In this document: positions 1 to 8,077 of the stretch, in pieces
How positions within the stretch are numbered: the first letter of the stretch is position 1
Layout of the letters: each line of letters begins with the position of its first letter
NCBI RefSeq assembly: GCF_027359675.1
Contig: NZ_CP114786.1
Span: 4,562,501 to 4,626,500 of the forward strand
Source of the DNA: Roseibium sp. Sym1
Lineage (GTDB): Bacteria; Pseudomonadota; Alphaproteobacteria; Rhizobiales; Stappiaceae
Reading direction: 5' to 3'
DNA length: 64,000 nucleotides
The notes under the pieces: generated by a model
Databases searched by the model: none
What the model was told of the DNA's origin: nothing
What the model saw: only the letters and a program-made list of their open reading frames with translations
Program-made: the position numbers and the translations under genes

Positions 1-589
1 GTTCATCCTCCAGCAGCAGATAGCCCGAGACATAGCGGGCAGGAATGCCGAGGGAGCGGGCGGCGGCGATGAAGATATGCGCGTGGTCCTGGCAGACGCC
101 TTCGCCGGCCGCCAGGACGGATGTCGCCGGGGCATGGGTTTCCGTTACGCCGGTCTTGTAATCGACCTTGTCGCGGATCGCGTGCATGAGTGCGTGAAAG
201 CCGGCGATCTTGTCGTGACTTTCCGCGTGGGCCGCCAATTTGCGGATCGCCTGGTTTGCCTGGGTCAGCGGGGTCACGCGGGTGTAAAGCCGCGGTGGGG
301 CCCCGGCGTCGGGCTCAAAACCGAGCACGCCGCTCGTGTCGGTGGTGTCGACGATGCCTGTGGCGGTGATTTCAACGTCCTCAACCGGTTCGCTGCGGGA
401 CACCATGTGAACCTGGTTGCCGAAAGCGTCCTTGTAGGTGGTGGCGCGTTCGATGCCCGGCGCTTCGATGGACCAGTCGACGATCGTCTGGGCGGGCCCG
501 TTTTCCGGGGTCAGCCGCAACTGCTGCATGGCGTTGGCCAGGGGGGTCTCGTAGCGGTAGCGGGTGGTGTGTCGGACGGTCAGTCGCAT
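1..589 (-). CDS. Transglutaminase-like protein, partial (C-terminus beyond window)
   Basis: About 196 codons are visible and the gene runs off the left edge. The N-terminus begins MRLTVRHTTRYRYETPLANA, which matches the beta-strand region in front of bacterial transglutaminase-like domains. Further in, GEGVCQDHAHIF carries the Cys of the papain-like transglutaminase core; the catalytic His and Asp would lie further downstream, outside the window. The start at 589 is chosen because the family homology begins there. It lies 24 bases after the stop of the alpha-E gene and so is probably in one operon with it and the ATP-grasp gene. This trio is widespread in bacteria and has been predicted to act in peptide ligation or modification. 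The true substrate is unknown. Confidence 0.85.
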   Translation of the reverse strand, partial: MRLTVRHTTRYRYETPLANAMQQLRLTPENGPAQTIVDWSIEAPGIERATTYKDAFGNQVHMVSRSEPVEDVEITATGIVDTTDTSGVLGFEPDAGAPPRLYTRVTPLTQANQAIRKLAAHAESHDKIAGFHALMHAIRDKVDYKTGVTETHAPATSVLAAGEGVCQDHAHIFIAAARSLGIPARYVSGYLLLEDE

Positions 590-613
590 ATGGCACCGGG
601 TCGGGTTGAAAGG

Positions 614-1564
614 TCAGGAGAAATTGTAGTCTTCGCAGAGCTGGTGGGCGAACTGGTTGTTCTTGCCGATGAAATCGGTCAGGAACTCATGCAGTCCCTG
701 CTGGTAGATCTCGTGCATCTGTTTTTCCGTGAGCTCGCGCGACAGGTCCGCCGCCAGGTCGAGGCTTGGTTCACGGGAACCGTAGAACTGGGCGAGATCC
801 TCGGCCGTTTCCGCGATCCAGTCGTAGCAGTGGGCCAGGGATCTCGGCATTTCCGTCCGCAGGATCAGGAACTCGGCAATGTTGAAGGCCTTCAGCCGGG
901 AATTCGGATAGGCGAAACGGTAACTCCGGCGCCCGGACAAGGCGCGCAAGATGGCTGACCATTGATAGCGTTCCATGGCCCCGTCATCGACAATGTCGTT
1001 GTCCGGCAGGAGCGACCAGCATTGCGTGTTCAGGATGCGCGCCGTGTTGTCGGCCCGCTCCACGAAATTGCCCATCTGGCTGAAGAAATATCCGTCGTCC
1101 CGCAGGATCGTGTTGAGCAGGGCCCCGCGAAACAGGTGCGCGCGCTGGTTAATCCAGGCGAGAAAATCGGGCAGCTTGTCCTGGGTGACCGATTGGGGGT
1201 TGGTCTCGGCAAATTCGATCCAGGTCGTGTTGATGGCTTCCCAGAGTTCCGCCGTGATGCCGGTACGAACCGCGCGCGCGTTGTTGCGGCCAAGTTCCAG
1301 GCAGGAGCGGATGCTCGAGGGATTGTCCTTTGAAAAGATCATGTAGGACGTGACCTGACGCATTGTCAGCTCGTCATACTTCTCCTTGTAGCCGGCCTCC
1401 GTTCCCGAATTGGCCAGGGCAAAGGTCCAGTGGGTGCCGTGTTCCTGGCCGGTATGGGACATGATGGCGCCGCGATAGGCCACTTCCAGCAAGCGGGTCA
1501 GGTTCTGGGCACGCTCAAAGTAGCGGGACAGCCAAAACAGCGAAGAGGCGGTTCTTCCAAGCAT
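614..1564 (-). CDS. Alpha-E domain protein (DUF403)
   Basis: The 316-residue protein starts MLGRTASSLFWLSRYFERAQ, the typical opening of the all-helical alpha-E (DUF403) family, and has the usual family length. No signal peptide or membrane segment is seen, so it should be cytoplasmic. The start lies 7 bases after the stop of the ATP-grasp gene, and the transglutaminase gene follows after 24 bases, so the three are probably co-transcribed. Alpha-E proteins occur almost always with circularly permuted ATP-grasp and transglutaminase partners. Their biochemical role is not established, and a helper role in peptide synthesis or modification is only a prediction. Confidence 0.88.
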   Translation of the reverse strand: MLGRTASSLFWLSRYFERAQNLTRLLEVAYRGAIMSHTGQEHGTHWTFALANSGTEAGYKEKYDELTMRQVTSYMIFSKDNPSSIRSCLELGRNNARAVRTGITAELWEAINTTWIEFAETNPQSVTQDKLPDFLAWINQRAHLFRGALLNTILRDDGYFFSQMGNFVERADNTARILNTQCWSLLPDNDIVDDGAMERYQWSAILRALSGRRSYRFAYPNSRLKAFNIAEFLILRTEMPRSLAHCYDWIAETAEDLAQFYGSREPSLDLAADLSRELTEKQMHEIYQQGLHEFLTDFIGKNNQFAHQLCEDYNFS

Positions 1565-1571
1565 CTGTTTC

Positions 1572-2996
1572 TCAATCCTCCAGAACCCAGGTGTCTTTGG
1601 TGCCGCCGCCCTGGCTGGAATTGACGACGAGCGAGCCTTTTTTCAGGGCGACCCGTGTCAGGCCTCCCGGCGTGATGCGCACCTGGTCCCCGATCAGGAC
1701 AAAGGGCCTGAGATCCACATGGCGCGGCGCCACACCCGAGGCCACATGGGTCGGGCAGGCGGACAGGGCCAGGGTGGGCTGCGCGATGTAATTGCCCGGA
1801 TTTGTCTCGAGAATTTTCCGGAACTCGGCGATTTCCCGCTTTGAGGCCGTCGGGCCGATGAGCATGCCGTATCCGCCTGACCCGTGCACTTCCTTGACGA
1901 CGATGTCCTCGAGGTTGTCGAGCACATAGGCGAGATCATCCGGCCGGGAACAGTTCCAGGTCGGCACGTTGTTCAGGATCGGTTTTTGACCGGTATAGAA
2001 TTCGATGATGTCTGGAACATAGGCGTAGATCGCCTTGTCGTCCGCGATGCCGGTGCCGGGAGCGTTGCAGATGGTGACATTGCCCGCACGATAGGCGTCG
2101 AAGAGACCCGGTACGCCGAGCATGCTGTCCGGATTGAAGGTGAGGGGGTCCAGGAACGCGTCGTCGATGCGCCGGTAAATCACGTCGACCTGCCGGGGTT
2201 CCCGCGTCGTGCGCATGTAGACATGGCCGGCATCGACGAAGAGGTCCCGGCCCTCGACAAGCTCGACCCCCATGGAATCCGCCAGAAAGGCATGTTCGAA
2301 ATAGGCTGAGTTGTAGATCCCGGGTGTCAGCACGACGATGGTCTGGTTGGATTTCGAGGGGTCCGGCGCGACGCTCTCCAGCGTCTGCAAGAGGTTCTCG
2401 GGGTATTGGTCGACCGAGGCGACGTGGTGGGTCTGGAACAATTCCGGAAACAGCCGGATCATCGTCTCGCGGTTCTCCATCATGTAGGAGACGCCGGACG
2501 GTGTGCGGGTGTTGTCTTCCAGCACGTAGAATTCGTTTTCCGAGACCCGCACGAGATCCGTGCCGATGATATGGGAATAAACCTTGCGCGCCGGTGTGAA
2601 GCCGGCCATTTCGGGCAGGAAGGCCTCGTTCTGCAGAATGAGGTTGGCGGGTATCCGCCCGGCCCGAATAATCTCCTGGCGGTGGTAGATGTCGTGCAAA
2701 AAGGCGTTCAGGGCGCGCACGCGCTGGTCGATGCCCGCGGACAGGCGCCGCCACTCCGCGGCCGAGATGATGCGTGGGATCGGATCGAAGGGAATGAGCC
2801 GTTCGGTGGCTTCCTCGGCTCCATAAACCGCAAAGGTGATGCCGAGCCGGCGGAAGATCGTTTCGGCGTCCTTGCTCTTGCGGGAAAGGAAATTGGCGGG
2901 CTTGTCGTCCAGCCACTTGGCGAGCCTTGCATAGCACGGGCGCGGCGCGCCTGCCTCGTCGAGCATTTCGTTGAAGAACGTGCGTTCGTCCGACAT
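1572..2996 (-). CDS. Circularly permuted type 2 ATP-grasp protein
   Basis: A 474-residue protein beginning MSDERTFFNEMLDEAGAPRP, with family landmarks such as LEDNTRTPSGVSYMMENRE in the middle and VVKEVHGSGGYGMLIGP near residues 370-390, which is the glycine-rich nucleotide-binding loop. The frame is open to 3311, but the start at 2996 has a good ribosome binding site (AAGGGGAGGC ending just upstream) and gives the usual family length. It heads the three-gene operon with alpha-E and transglutaminase. ATP-grasp enzymes form carboxylate-amine or carboxylate-thiol bonds. The likely role is ATP-dependent peptide bond formation on an unknown substrate. Confidence 0.88.
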   Translation of the reverse strand: MSDERTFFNEMLDEAGAPRPCYARLAKWLDDKPANFLSRKSKDAETIFRRLGITFAVYGAEEATERLIPFDPIPRIISAAEWRRLSAGIDQRVRALNAFLHDIYHRQEIIRAGRIPANLILQNEAFLPEMAGFTPARKVYSHIIGTDLVRVSENEFYVLEDNTRTPSGVSYMMENRETMIRLFPELFQTHHVASVDQYPENLLQTLESVAPDPSKSNQTIVVLTPGIYNSAYFEHAFLADSMGVELVEGRDLFVDAGHVYMRTTREPRQVDVIYRRIDDAFLDPLTFNPDSMLGVPGLFDAYRAGNVTICNAPGTGIADDKAIYAYVPDIIEFYTGQKPILNNVPTWNCSRPDDLAYVLDNLEDIVVKEVHGSGGYGMLIGPTASKREIAEFRKILETNPGNYIAQPTLALSACPTHVASGVAPRHVDLRPFVLIGDQVRITPGGLTRVALKKGSLVVNSSQGGGTKDTWVLED

Positions 2997-3387
2997 TGCC
3001 TCCCCTTCACCTATGCTACCTTCTTGAGCAATCATGGCAAAATTCTGAAAGCTGTCAAAGAGCAATGTCGCGGCGCCTGTGCCTGCAAATTGGGCATCGA
3101 GTTGAAATCGAGTTGAAATCGGCCGCGAAAACCTGATGTTCGTCCCGTTTGGCCGCCTCTTCGAGGTCCACCGGAAATGGCCGCAACAATCTGCTTCACA
3201 GGTCGGACAAGGACGTTTGCGAACTGGAAACCTCCTCCCCGGGAGGGCGTCCCGTGGCACTTCCGGTTTCCGTTCGGCCACCGCGAATTGCGCGTTCACT
3301 GTGCAGTTCACGGCGGGACTTTCCGGAACGGGAAGCGCGGAAGACAGGACGTCCCGGCCCGTTTTGGCAAGCAGGAGAAAGCAGGAC
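2997..3387. other. Intergenic region upstream of the ATP-grasp operon
   Basis: This 391-base stretch lies between the end of the OmpA-like gene and the ATP-grasp start, both on the minus strand. It must hold the promoter of the three-gene operon, but no confident -35/-10 pair was identified. The 11-base unit GAGTTGAAATC occurs twice head to tail at 3099-3109 and 3110-3120. No convincing additional gene is seen on either strand. Confidence 0.4.
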
Positions 3388-4338
3388 CTAAGTCATCTTG
3401 GTTCTGCCAACCGAGATCACGGAAACATCTCCGTATTTGCGGCCCGTCCAGACATGCAGGCCCGCCCCGACGCCGAGCATCGGAATTGTGTAGAGGCCTT
3501 TTTTCACGAACCCCTTGTTCTTGGTGATCTCGATCGCCGCATGGCTGAGTTCCTCGTATTTCTCCATGGTCGTGACGATCTTGCCGATGCCCTTGAGGCC
3601 CTTGAGGACGTCGCCCAGCTTGCCGCCAATGGCGAGATCGAGATCCCAGTCGGACCATTCCCCCTTCTTGTTGAACTCGTGCGGCGACTTCACGCCATGG
3701 GCCACGATCACAATCGCGCCAACGCTGCCGCCGAGACCGCCGCCAAGCTTCCAGCCATCCGCCATGAGGTCCACATAGTCGACGAAACCGCCGTCATCCG
3801 CGCTGGCCCTGTAGAGGCGGCCGTTCCAGTTGTAGCGCCCAACGGCGACGAGGTCGCCGGAATGGCTTTCGCCGATGCCGACCCACAAGGTCGAGGCCTT
3901 CTTCGGTTTCGGCTTCATCTTCTTCGGCGTCTTGATGACTTTCGGATTGGGCGGCGTCGGCAGCGAGTGCACGTAAATCATGACGGCCCGGAACTGGCCG
4001 TCCTCGACACCATCTTCCTGGCCCATCTCCTCGGCCAGGGATTCGCCGAGACCGTCGACGAGGTCGAATGGGAAGCTTTTCTGGAGGCTTTCCTCAAGGA
4101 AGAGCTGGACGGCAACGGCCCGTTTCTTGGACAGGGCCTGGTTGAAGGCGGCCTTGCCGCTTCTGCTGGACAGGCCGACCACGCTGATGCTGCCATTGCC
4201 CCTCAGCAGCGGAACGACATGCCGCCTGAGCCAGGCCTTGTGTTCCTCCTTGAGGTCTGACCGGCTGATATCAAAGAACTGGAGACGGGCAAGCGTGACG
4301 ACGCCCTCGCAATGTTCAACCACAAACTTTTCGGACAT
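3388..4338 (-). CDS. OmpA-like domain protein without signal peptide, function unknown
   Basis: The start at 4338 (MSEKFVVEHC) is supported by CGGAGC a few bases upstream and gives 316 residues. Residues about 45-115 resemble the OmpA/MotB C-terminal peptidoglycan-binding fold, with VVGLSSRSGKAAFNQALSKK followed by RAVAVQLFLEE. A Pro/Lys-rich linker (PTPPNPKVIKTPKKMKPKPK) follows. The C-terminal half is glycine-rich with a short hydrophobic stretch (GGGLGGSVGAIVIVAHG) and is not recognised. There is no signal peptide or N-terminal anchor, unlike most OmpA-like proteins, so export would need another route. It stands alone, divergent from pccB. An OmpA-like module in a secretion- or tail-associated protein is one possibility, but nothing nearby supports it. 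Confidence 0.65.
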   Translation of the reverse strand: MSEKFVVEHCEGVVTLARLQFFDISRSDLKEEHKAWLRRHVVPLLRGNGSISVVGLSSRSGKAAFNQALSKKRAVAVQLFLEESLQKSFPFDLVDGLGESLAEEMGQEDGVEDGQFRAVMIYVHSLPTPPNPKVIKTPKKMKPKPKKASTLWVGIGESHSGDLVAVGRYNWNGRLYRASADDGGFVDYVDLMADGWKLGGGLGGSVGAIVIVAHGVKSPHEFNKKGEWSDWDLDLAIGGKLGDVLKGLKGIGKIVTTMEKYEELSHAAIEITKNKGFVKKGLYTIPMLGVGAGLHVWTGRKYGDVSVISVGRTKMT

Positions 4339-4658
4339 GATTGTGCTCCGATTTAAATGAAGCCGCGGCCTGCAACGCTTCCCGGACGGAGGACAAGCGG
4401 GCAGGCCCGGTGCGATCAACTGATGCAACAAGTTCTGCGTGACGCGGAATGCAATAACGCTATGGCAGAATGTAGGTTGGGCAAAGGCTGTGCTGACCCG
4501 CATTCGGGTAAATTCGGCACATATGTGACAAGGATCACCCGTGTGGTTATTCCTGGAGGGCCTGAGAGGGCGTAGTTTCCCCATAAGCCCATGTGCTGAC
4601 TAGGCTCTTGTGGCAGGATCGTGGTACGCCGACATCCAAGGATTTATTGGAGGACCGG
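4339..4658. other. Divergent intergenic region before pccB
   Basis: The 320 bases separate the OmpA-like gene (minus) from pccB (plus) and must carry both promoters. No clear sigma-70-type pair stands out. TGCAA occurs more than once, but I see no TTTGCAAA element of the kind described for the propionyl-CoA regulator PccR. No gene is supported here. Confidence 0.35.
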
Positions 4659-6191
4659 ATGAAGGAAGTTCTGGCCGAATTGGAACAACGCCGGGAAACG
4701 GCCCGGCTGGGTGGCGGGCAGCGCCGCATCGACGCGCAGCACGGCAAAGGCAAGCTGACGGCGCGCGAACGCATCGAAGTGCTGCTGGACGAGGGCTCCT
4801 TCGAGGAGTTCGACATGTTCAAGCAGCATCGCTGCACCGATTTCGGCATGGAGGAACAGCACATCCCGGGCGACGGGGTGGTGACCGGCTGGGGCACGGT
4901 CAACGGCCGCACCGTCTATGTCTTTTCCAAGGATTTCACCGTGTTCGGCGGATCCCTGTCGGAAACCCACGCGGAAAAGATCACCAAGCTGCAGGACATG
5001 GCGCTGCAGAACCGGGCACCGATCATCGGCCTGTTCGATGCCGGCGGCGCCCGCATCCAGGAAGGCGTGGCAGCACTGGGCGGCTATGGCGAGGTGTTCC
5101 AGCGCAACGTTCTGGCGTCCGGCGTCATTCCGCAGATCTCGCTGATCATGGGGCCGTGCGCAGGCGGTGATGTCTACTCGCCGGCGATGACCGACTTCAT
5201 CTTCATGGTCCGGGACACGTCCTACATGTTCGTGACGGGGCCGGACGTGGTCAAGACGGTCACCAACGAGACAGTGACGGCCGAGGAACTCGGCGGTGCC
5301 TCCATTCACACGACCAAGTCGTCCATTGCCGACGGTGCCTTCGACAATGACGTGGAAGCGCTGCAGGAGATGCGGCGGCTGATCGACTTCCTGCCGATGA
5401 ACAACCTGGCCGATCTGCCGGAGCTAACCAATTACGACGATCCTGAACGGATCGATACCAGCCTCGACACATTGATTCCGGATAATCCGAACAAGCCCTA
5501 CGACATGAAGGAGCTTGTTCTGAAGACCGTCGACGAAGGCGATTTCTACGAGATCCAGGGCAACTTTGCCGGCAATATCCTCACCGGCTTCGGCCGGATC
5601 GAAGGACGCACGGTCGGTATTGTCGCCAACCAGCCGATGGTGCTTGCCGGGGTGCTGGATTCGGATGCCAGCCGCAAGGCGGCGCGGTTCGTGCGGTTCT
5701 GCGACTGTTTCGGTATTCCGATCGTGACATTTGTCGATGTTCCGGGCTTTTTGCCCGGCACGGCGCAGGAATATGGCGGCCTGATCAAGCACGGTGCAAA
5801 GCTCCTGTTCGCCTATGCTGAAGCCACAGTGCCCAAGATCACCGTGATCACGCGCAAGGCCTATGGCGGCGCCTATGACGTGATGAGTTCAAAGCACATC
5901 CGCGGCGATATCAACTATGCCTGGCCAACCGCCGAAATCGCGGTGATGGGCGCCAAGGGCGCCGTCGAAATCCTGTACCGCTCGGAACTTGCCGACAAGG
6001 ACAAGATCGCCAAGCGCACCAAGGACTACGAAGACCGGTTCGCCAATCCGTTCGTGGCCGCCGAGCGCGGCTACATCGATGATGTCATCCGGCCGCATTC
6101 AACCCGCCGCCGGGTGGCCAAGGCGCTGGCGCTGCTGCGCTCCAAGAAGGTGGAAACACCCTGGAAGAAGCACGACAACATCCCGCTCTGA
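4659..6191 (+). CDS. pccB: Propionyl-CoA carboxylase beta subunit (carboxyltransferase)
   Basis: The enzyme transfers carboxyl from biotin to propionyl-CoA, giving methylmalonyl-CoA, together with PccA at 8078. The frame is open from 4593, but ATG 4659 has GGAGG five bases upstream and gives exactly 510 residues, the normal alphaproteobacterial length. Carboxyltransferase motifs are visible: [11 protein letters not shown] near residue 127, [12 protein letters not shown] near 165 (N-terminal CoA-binding half) and [16 protein letters not shown] near 402 (C-terminal half). The pathway degrades odd-chain fatty acids, branched-chain amino acids and propionate. pccB and pccA are separated here by three genes on the opposite strand. 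A strong hairpin follows the stop. Confidence 0.97.
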   Translation: MKEVLAELEQRRETARLGGGQRRIDAQHGKGKLTARERIEVLLDEGSFEEFDMFKQHRCTDFGMEEQHIPGDGVVTGWGTVNGRTVYVFSKDFTVFGGSLSETHAEKITKLQDMALQNRAPIIGLFDAGGARIQEGVAALGGYGEVFQRNVLASGVIPQISLIMGPCAGGDVYSPAMTDFIFMVRDTSYMFVTGPDVVKTVTNETVTAEELGGASIHTTKSSIADGAFDNDVEALQEMRRLIDFLPMNNLADLPELTNYDDPERIDTSLDTLIPDNPNKPYDMKELVLKTVDEGDFYEIQGNFAGNILTGFGRIEGRTVGIVANQPMVLAGVLDSDASRKAARFVRFCDCFGIPIVTFVDVPGFLPGTAQEYGGLIKHGAKLLFAYAEATVPKITVITRKAYGGAYDVMSSKHIRGDINYAWPTAEIAVMGAKGAVEILYRSELADKDKIAKRTKDYEDRFANPFVAAERGYIDDVIRPHSTRRRVAKALALLRSKKVETPWKKHDNIPL

Positions 6192-6208
6192 GGTATGTTA
6201 GCCGGGTA

Positions 6209-6246
6209 AATCGATGCTTCTCTCCATTTTGAGAGAAGCTTCGATT
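6209..6246 (+). terminator. Hairpin terminator after pccB
   Basis: Arms at 6209-6224 and 6231-6246 pair at 15 of 16 positions around a six-base loop, and the right arm runs into a short T tract. It lies 17 bases after the pccB stop and before the convergent gene at 6292, so it could end transcription from both sides. Confidence 0.7.
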
Positions 6247-6291
6247 TTCAAGGACAAGCGTCACCGCCTGGTGCGGTGGCGGCACGCCGTG

Positions 6292-6615
6292 TCAGTCCCA
6301 ACGGTTGAAGCCGCCACGCGGGAACAGCGGTTCCTTGCATTCATAGGCGACCGGGCATTTGCGGGCGTCCCGCGTCTGGGCGTACTGGGTGAACAGCGCC
6401 TGGTTGCGGTCGCAATAACTCAGGTTCGATACAAACATCGAATAGGTGTGCGGGCCTGTGGTGAACACCACGGCGCCATGCTGCAGAACCATCTGCTGGG
6501 CCTGGGCACAGGTCATCTGGCGCACGTCCGGCCGCCTGTTTTGCGCGTCCGCCGCCGTGGTCATGGTGAGACCGGCAAAAGCAAACGCAATTGCAACAAA
6601 CTTCTTATTCCACAT
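6292..6615 (-). CDS. Small secreted cysteine-containing protein
   Basis: A 107-residue protein with a clear Sec signal peptide (MWNKKFVAIAFAFAGLTMTT, cleavage likely after ADA). The mature part has four cysteines in the pattern MTCAQAQ, SYCDRN, RKCPVAYEC, suggesting two disulfides in the periplasm. The ORF is open further upstream, but ATG 6615 has AGGAGGT just ahead of it and opens directly into the signal peptide. Similar short proteins, with a TCAQA motif followed by GAVV and TGP, are common in Rhizobiales and have no assigned function. It is convergent to pccB. Confidence 0.8.
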   Translation of the reverse strand: MWNKKFVAIAFAFAGLTMTTAADAQNRRPDVRQMTCAQAQQMVLQHGAVVFTTGPHTYSMFVSNLSYCDRNQALFTQYAQTRDARKCPVAYECKEPLFPRGGFNRWD

Positions 6616-6793
6616 GTCTACCTCCTGGCTCGGCATGAGACGCCTTGCGAGATGTACGGTTGAGCTACCGCGGGAACTCGTCAGACGATGATATCCCGAG
6701 GTGAGCCGAGGCGCACAATATGTGGCAGACAGCGTGGCGGAGATGTGATTGGAAACACGGATAGGTCGGTCGTCCGCGCGTGTGCGGCGCCTG

Positions 6794-7261
6794 TCAACGC
6801 GTGTTCGAGGCAACCTGGTTCGAGCAAACCGAATGCGGCATGGCCTCCCGGACGCCTTTGAGGGAAAAGCCGGCGTAGCGCCGGTCCTCGAACTGCACCT
6901 TGAAATACACGGCAGAGCGCAGCAGGTGCCAGAAATAGGTCAGGTTGTCGCCACAGGCCGGGCAATCGTTGCGGATGTAGCCGTCCGGGCCAACCTTGAA
7001 TTTCACGAGCTTGTGGTCGAGTTCGATCCGGACCAGGGTGTCCGGTGTCGGACGGCGGCCCTTGATGTCGATGCCGATCAGGACACCGCTGATATTGTGC
7101 CCCGGCGGGCACCAGATCGCAAAGCTCGCACCGGTGGAATTTCTGGTCCAGTAGCGCTCGTATCCATGCGCGGTGTCGCTGTGCCACTTGCCATGCTCGG
7201 CCGCATGCGCGGACAAGGGCGCGAAAACGAAAGCAATCAAGGTGAAAAGAAGTTTCTGCAT
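6794..7261 (-). CDS. Secreted hypothetical protein, paralog of the gene at 7379
   Basis: The 155-residue product starts with a signal peptide (MQKLLFTLIAFVFAPLSAHA, cleavage after AHA). The mature protein has STGASFAIWCPPG, GYIRNDCPACGDNLTYFWHL and RRYAGFSLKGVREAMP, all closely matched in the next gene upstream (7379-7855). Four cysteines are shared in position (WC, CPAC, VC). No known domain is recognised. The pair looks like a tandem duplication of a periplasmic protein, possibly disulfide-bonded or metal-binding through the CPxC motif. Function unknown. Confidence 0.8.
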   Translation of the reverse strand: MQKLLFTLIAFVFAPLSAHAAEHGKWHSDTAHGYERYWTRNSTGASFAIWCPPGHNISGVLIGIDIKGRRPTPDTLVRIELDHKLVKFKVGPDGYIRNDCPACGDNLTYFWHLLRSAVYFKVQFEDRRYAGFSLKGVREAMPHSVCSNQVASNTR

Positions 7262-7378
7262 AACCCGTACCCAAACCGATTATTGATAAAATTGTCAGGA
7301 CGGCGCTAACATTCTCTTAAAAAACAAGGAACCTCGACATTTTTGATGGCGGTCGGTCGTTGCGAAAGGCTATCGGTT

Positions 7379-7855
7379 TCAACTGTTGGGATTTTTCTTT
7401 TGCCAGTCCGTCGGGCAGACCGGTCCCGGGAGGATTTCGCGCGCCCCTTTCAGGGAAAAGCCGGCGTAGCGGTTGTCGTGAAACTTGACCGCCAGAGTGT
7501 GGGCAGCGCGCAAGCGGTGCCAGACATAGCCGAAACTGTCGGAACAGGTCGGGCAGCCACTGTCGATATAGCCCTGTTCGTTGACGGGAAGTTCGAGGAT
7601 CTCCCGATCCATGATCAGCTTGATCCGCGTGTTGGGTGAAGGCGTTGCGCCGTCGATTTCGATATGAAGCAGGGTTCCGTTGACCGTGCGCCGGGGATGA
7701 CACCAGACCACGAAACTCGCGCCGAGGCTGTTGGTTGTCCAGTATCGCGTAAACCCGTTGACTTCACCGCTGTTCCACTTGCCAAAACTGGCCGCGGAGA
7801 CCGTGCTCGACAGCAACATGGTCGTCAGGATTGTGCCCGCTACGCATCTAAACAT
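7379..7855 (-). CDS. Secreted hypothetical protein, paralog of the gene at 6794
   Basis: A 158-residue protein with a signal peptide ending near TVSA. It shares with the neighbouring protein a KW(H/N)S start to the mature part, a GxSF(A/V)(I/V)WCxP segment, a GYIxxxCPxC segment and the RYAGFSLKGxRExxP segment near the C-terminus. The two genes are separated by 117 bases and point the same way, which fits a duplication in which both copies kept their own leader region. No enzyme motif is visible. It lies divergent from pccA. Confidence 0.8.
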   Translation of the reverse strand: MFRCVAGTILTTMLLSSTVSAASFGKWNSGEVNGFTRYWTTNSLGASFVVWCHPRRTVNGTLLHIEIDGATPSPNTRIKLIMDREILELPVNEQGYIDSGCPTCSDSFGYVWHRLRAAHTLAVKFHDNRYAGFSLKGAREILPGPVCPTDWQKKNPNS

Positions 7856-8077
7856 TGGGTTTTCCCTAAATCACCTACGTAATTCCTGCAGTACCTTTGT
7901 TAATTTTCGGATAAGCATGAACTTCTGAGGCTGTTTCATGCCAGTTTTGTCGTCGATCTTGCGCAAAATCGGAGAATTGCTACGGCTCCGCAAAAACACG
8001 TCTCGCCCTTTGGATAAGTTGCGCGCCAATCTGGCCCGGCCTACAAACTAGAAAACGATCCAGTCGGGTGGAAATTC

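Noticed and set aside
3099..3120. Tandem GAGTTGAAATC pair as a regulatory site
   Set aside because: Only two copies exist, not palindromic and not placed at a recognisable promoter; it may be a chance duplication.
7955..7995. TTGCGCAA-like elements upstream of pccA as PccR sites
   Set aside because: They do not match the TTTGCAAA pair described for PccR, and no pccR gene is in the window.
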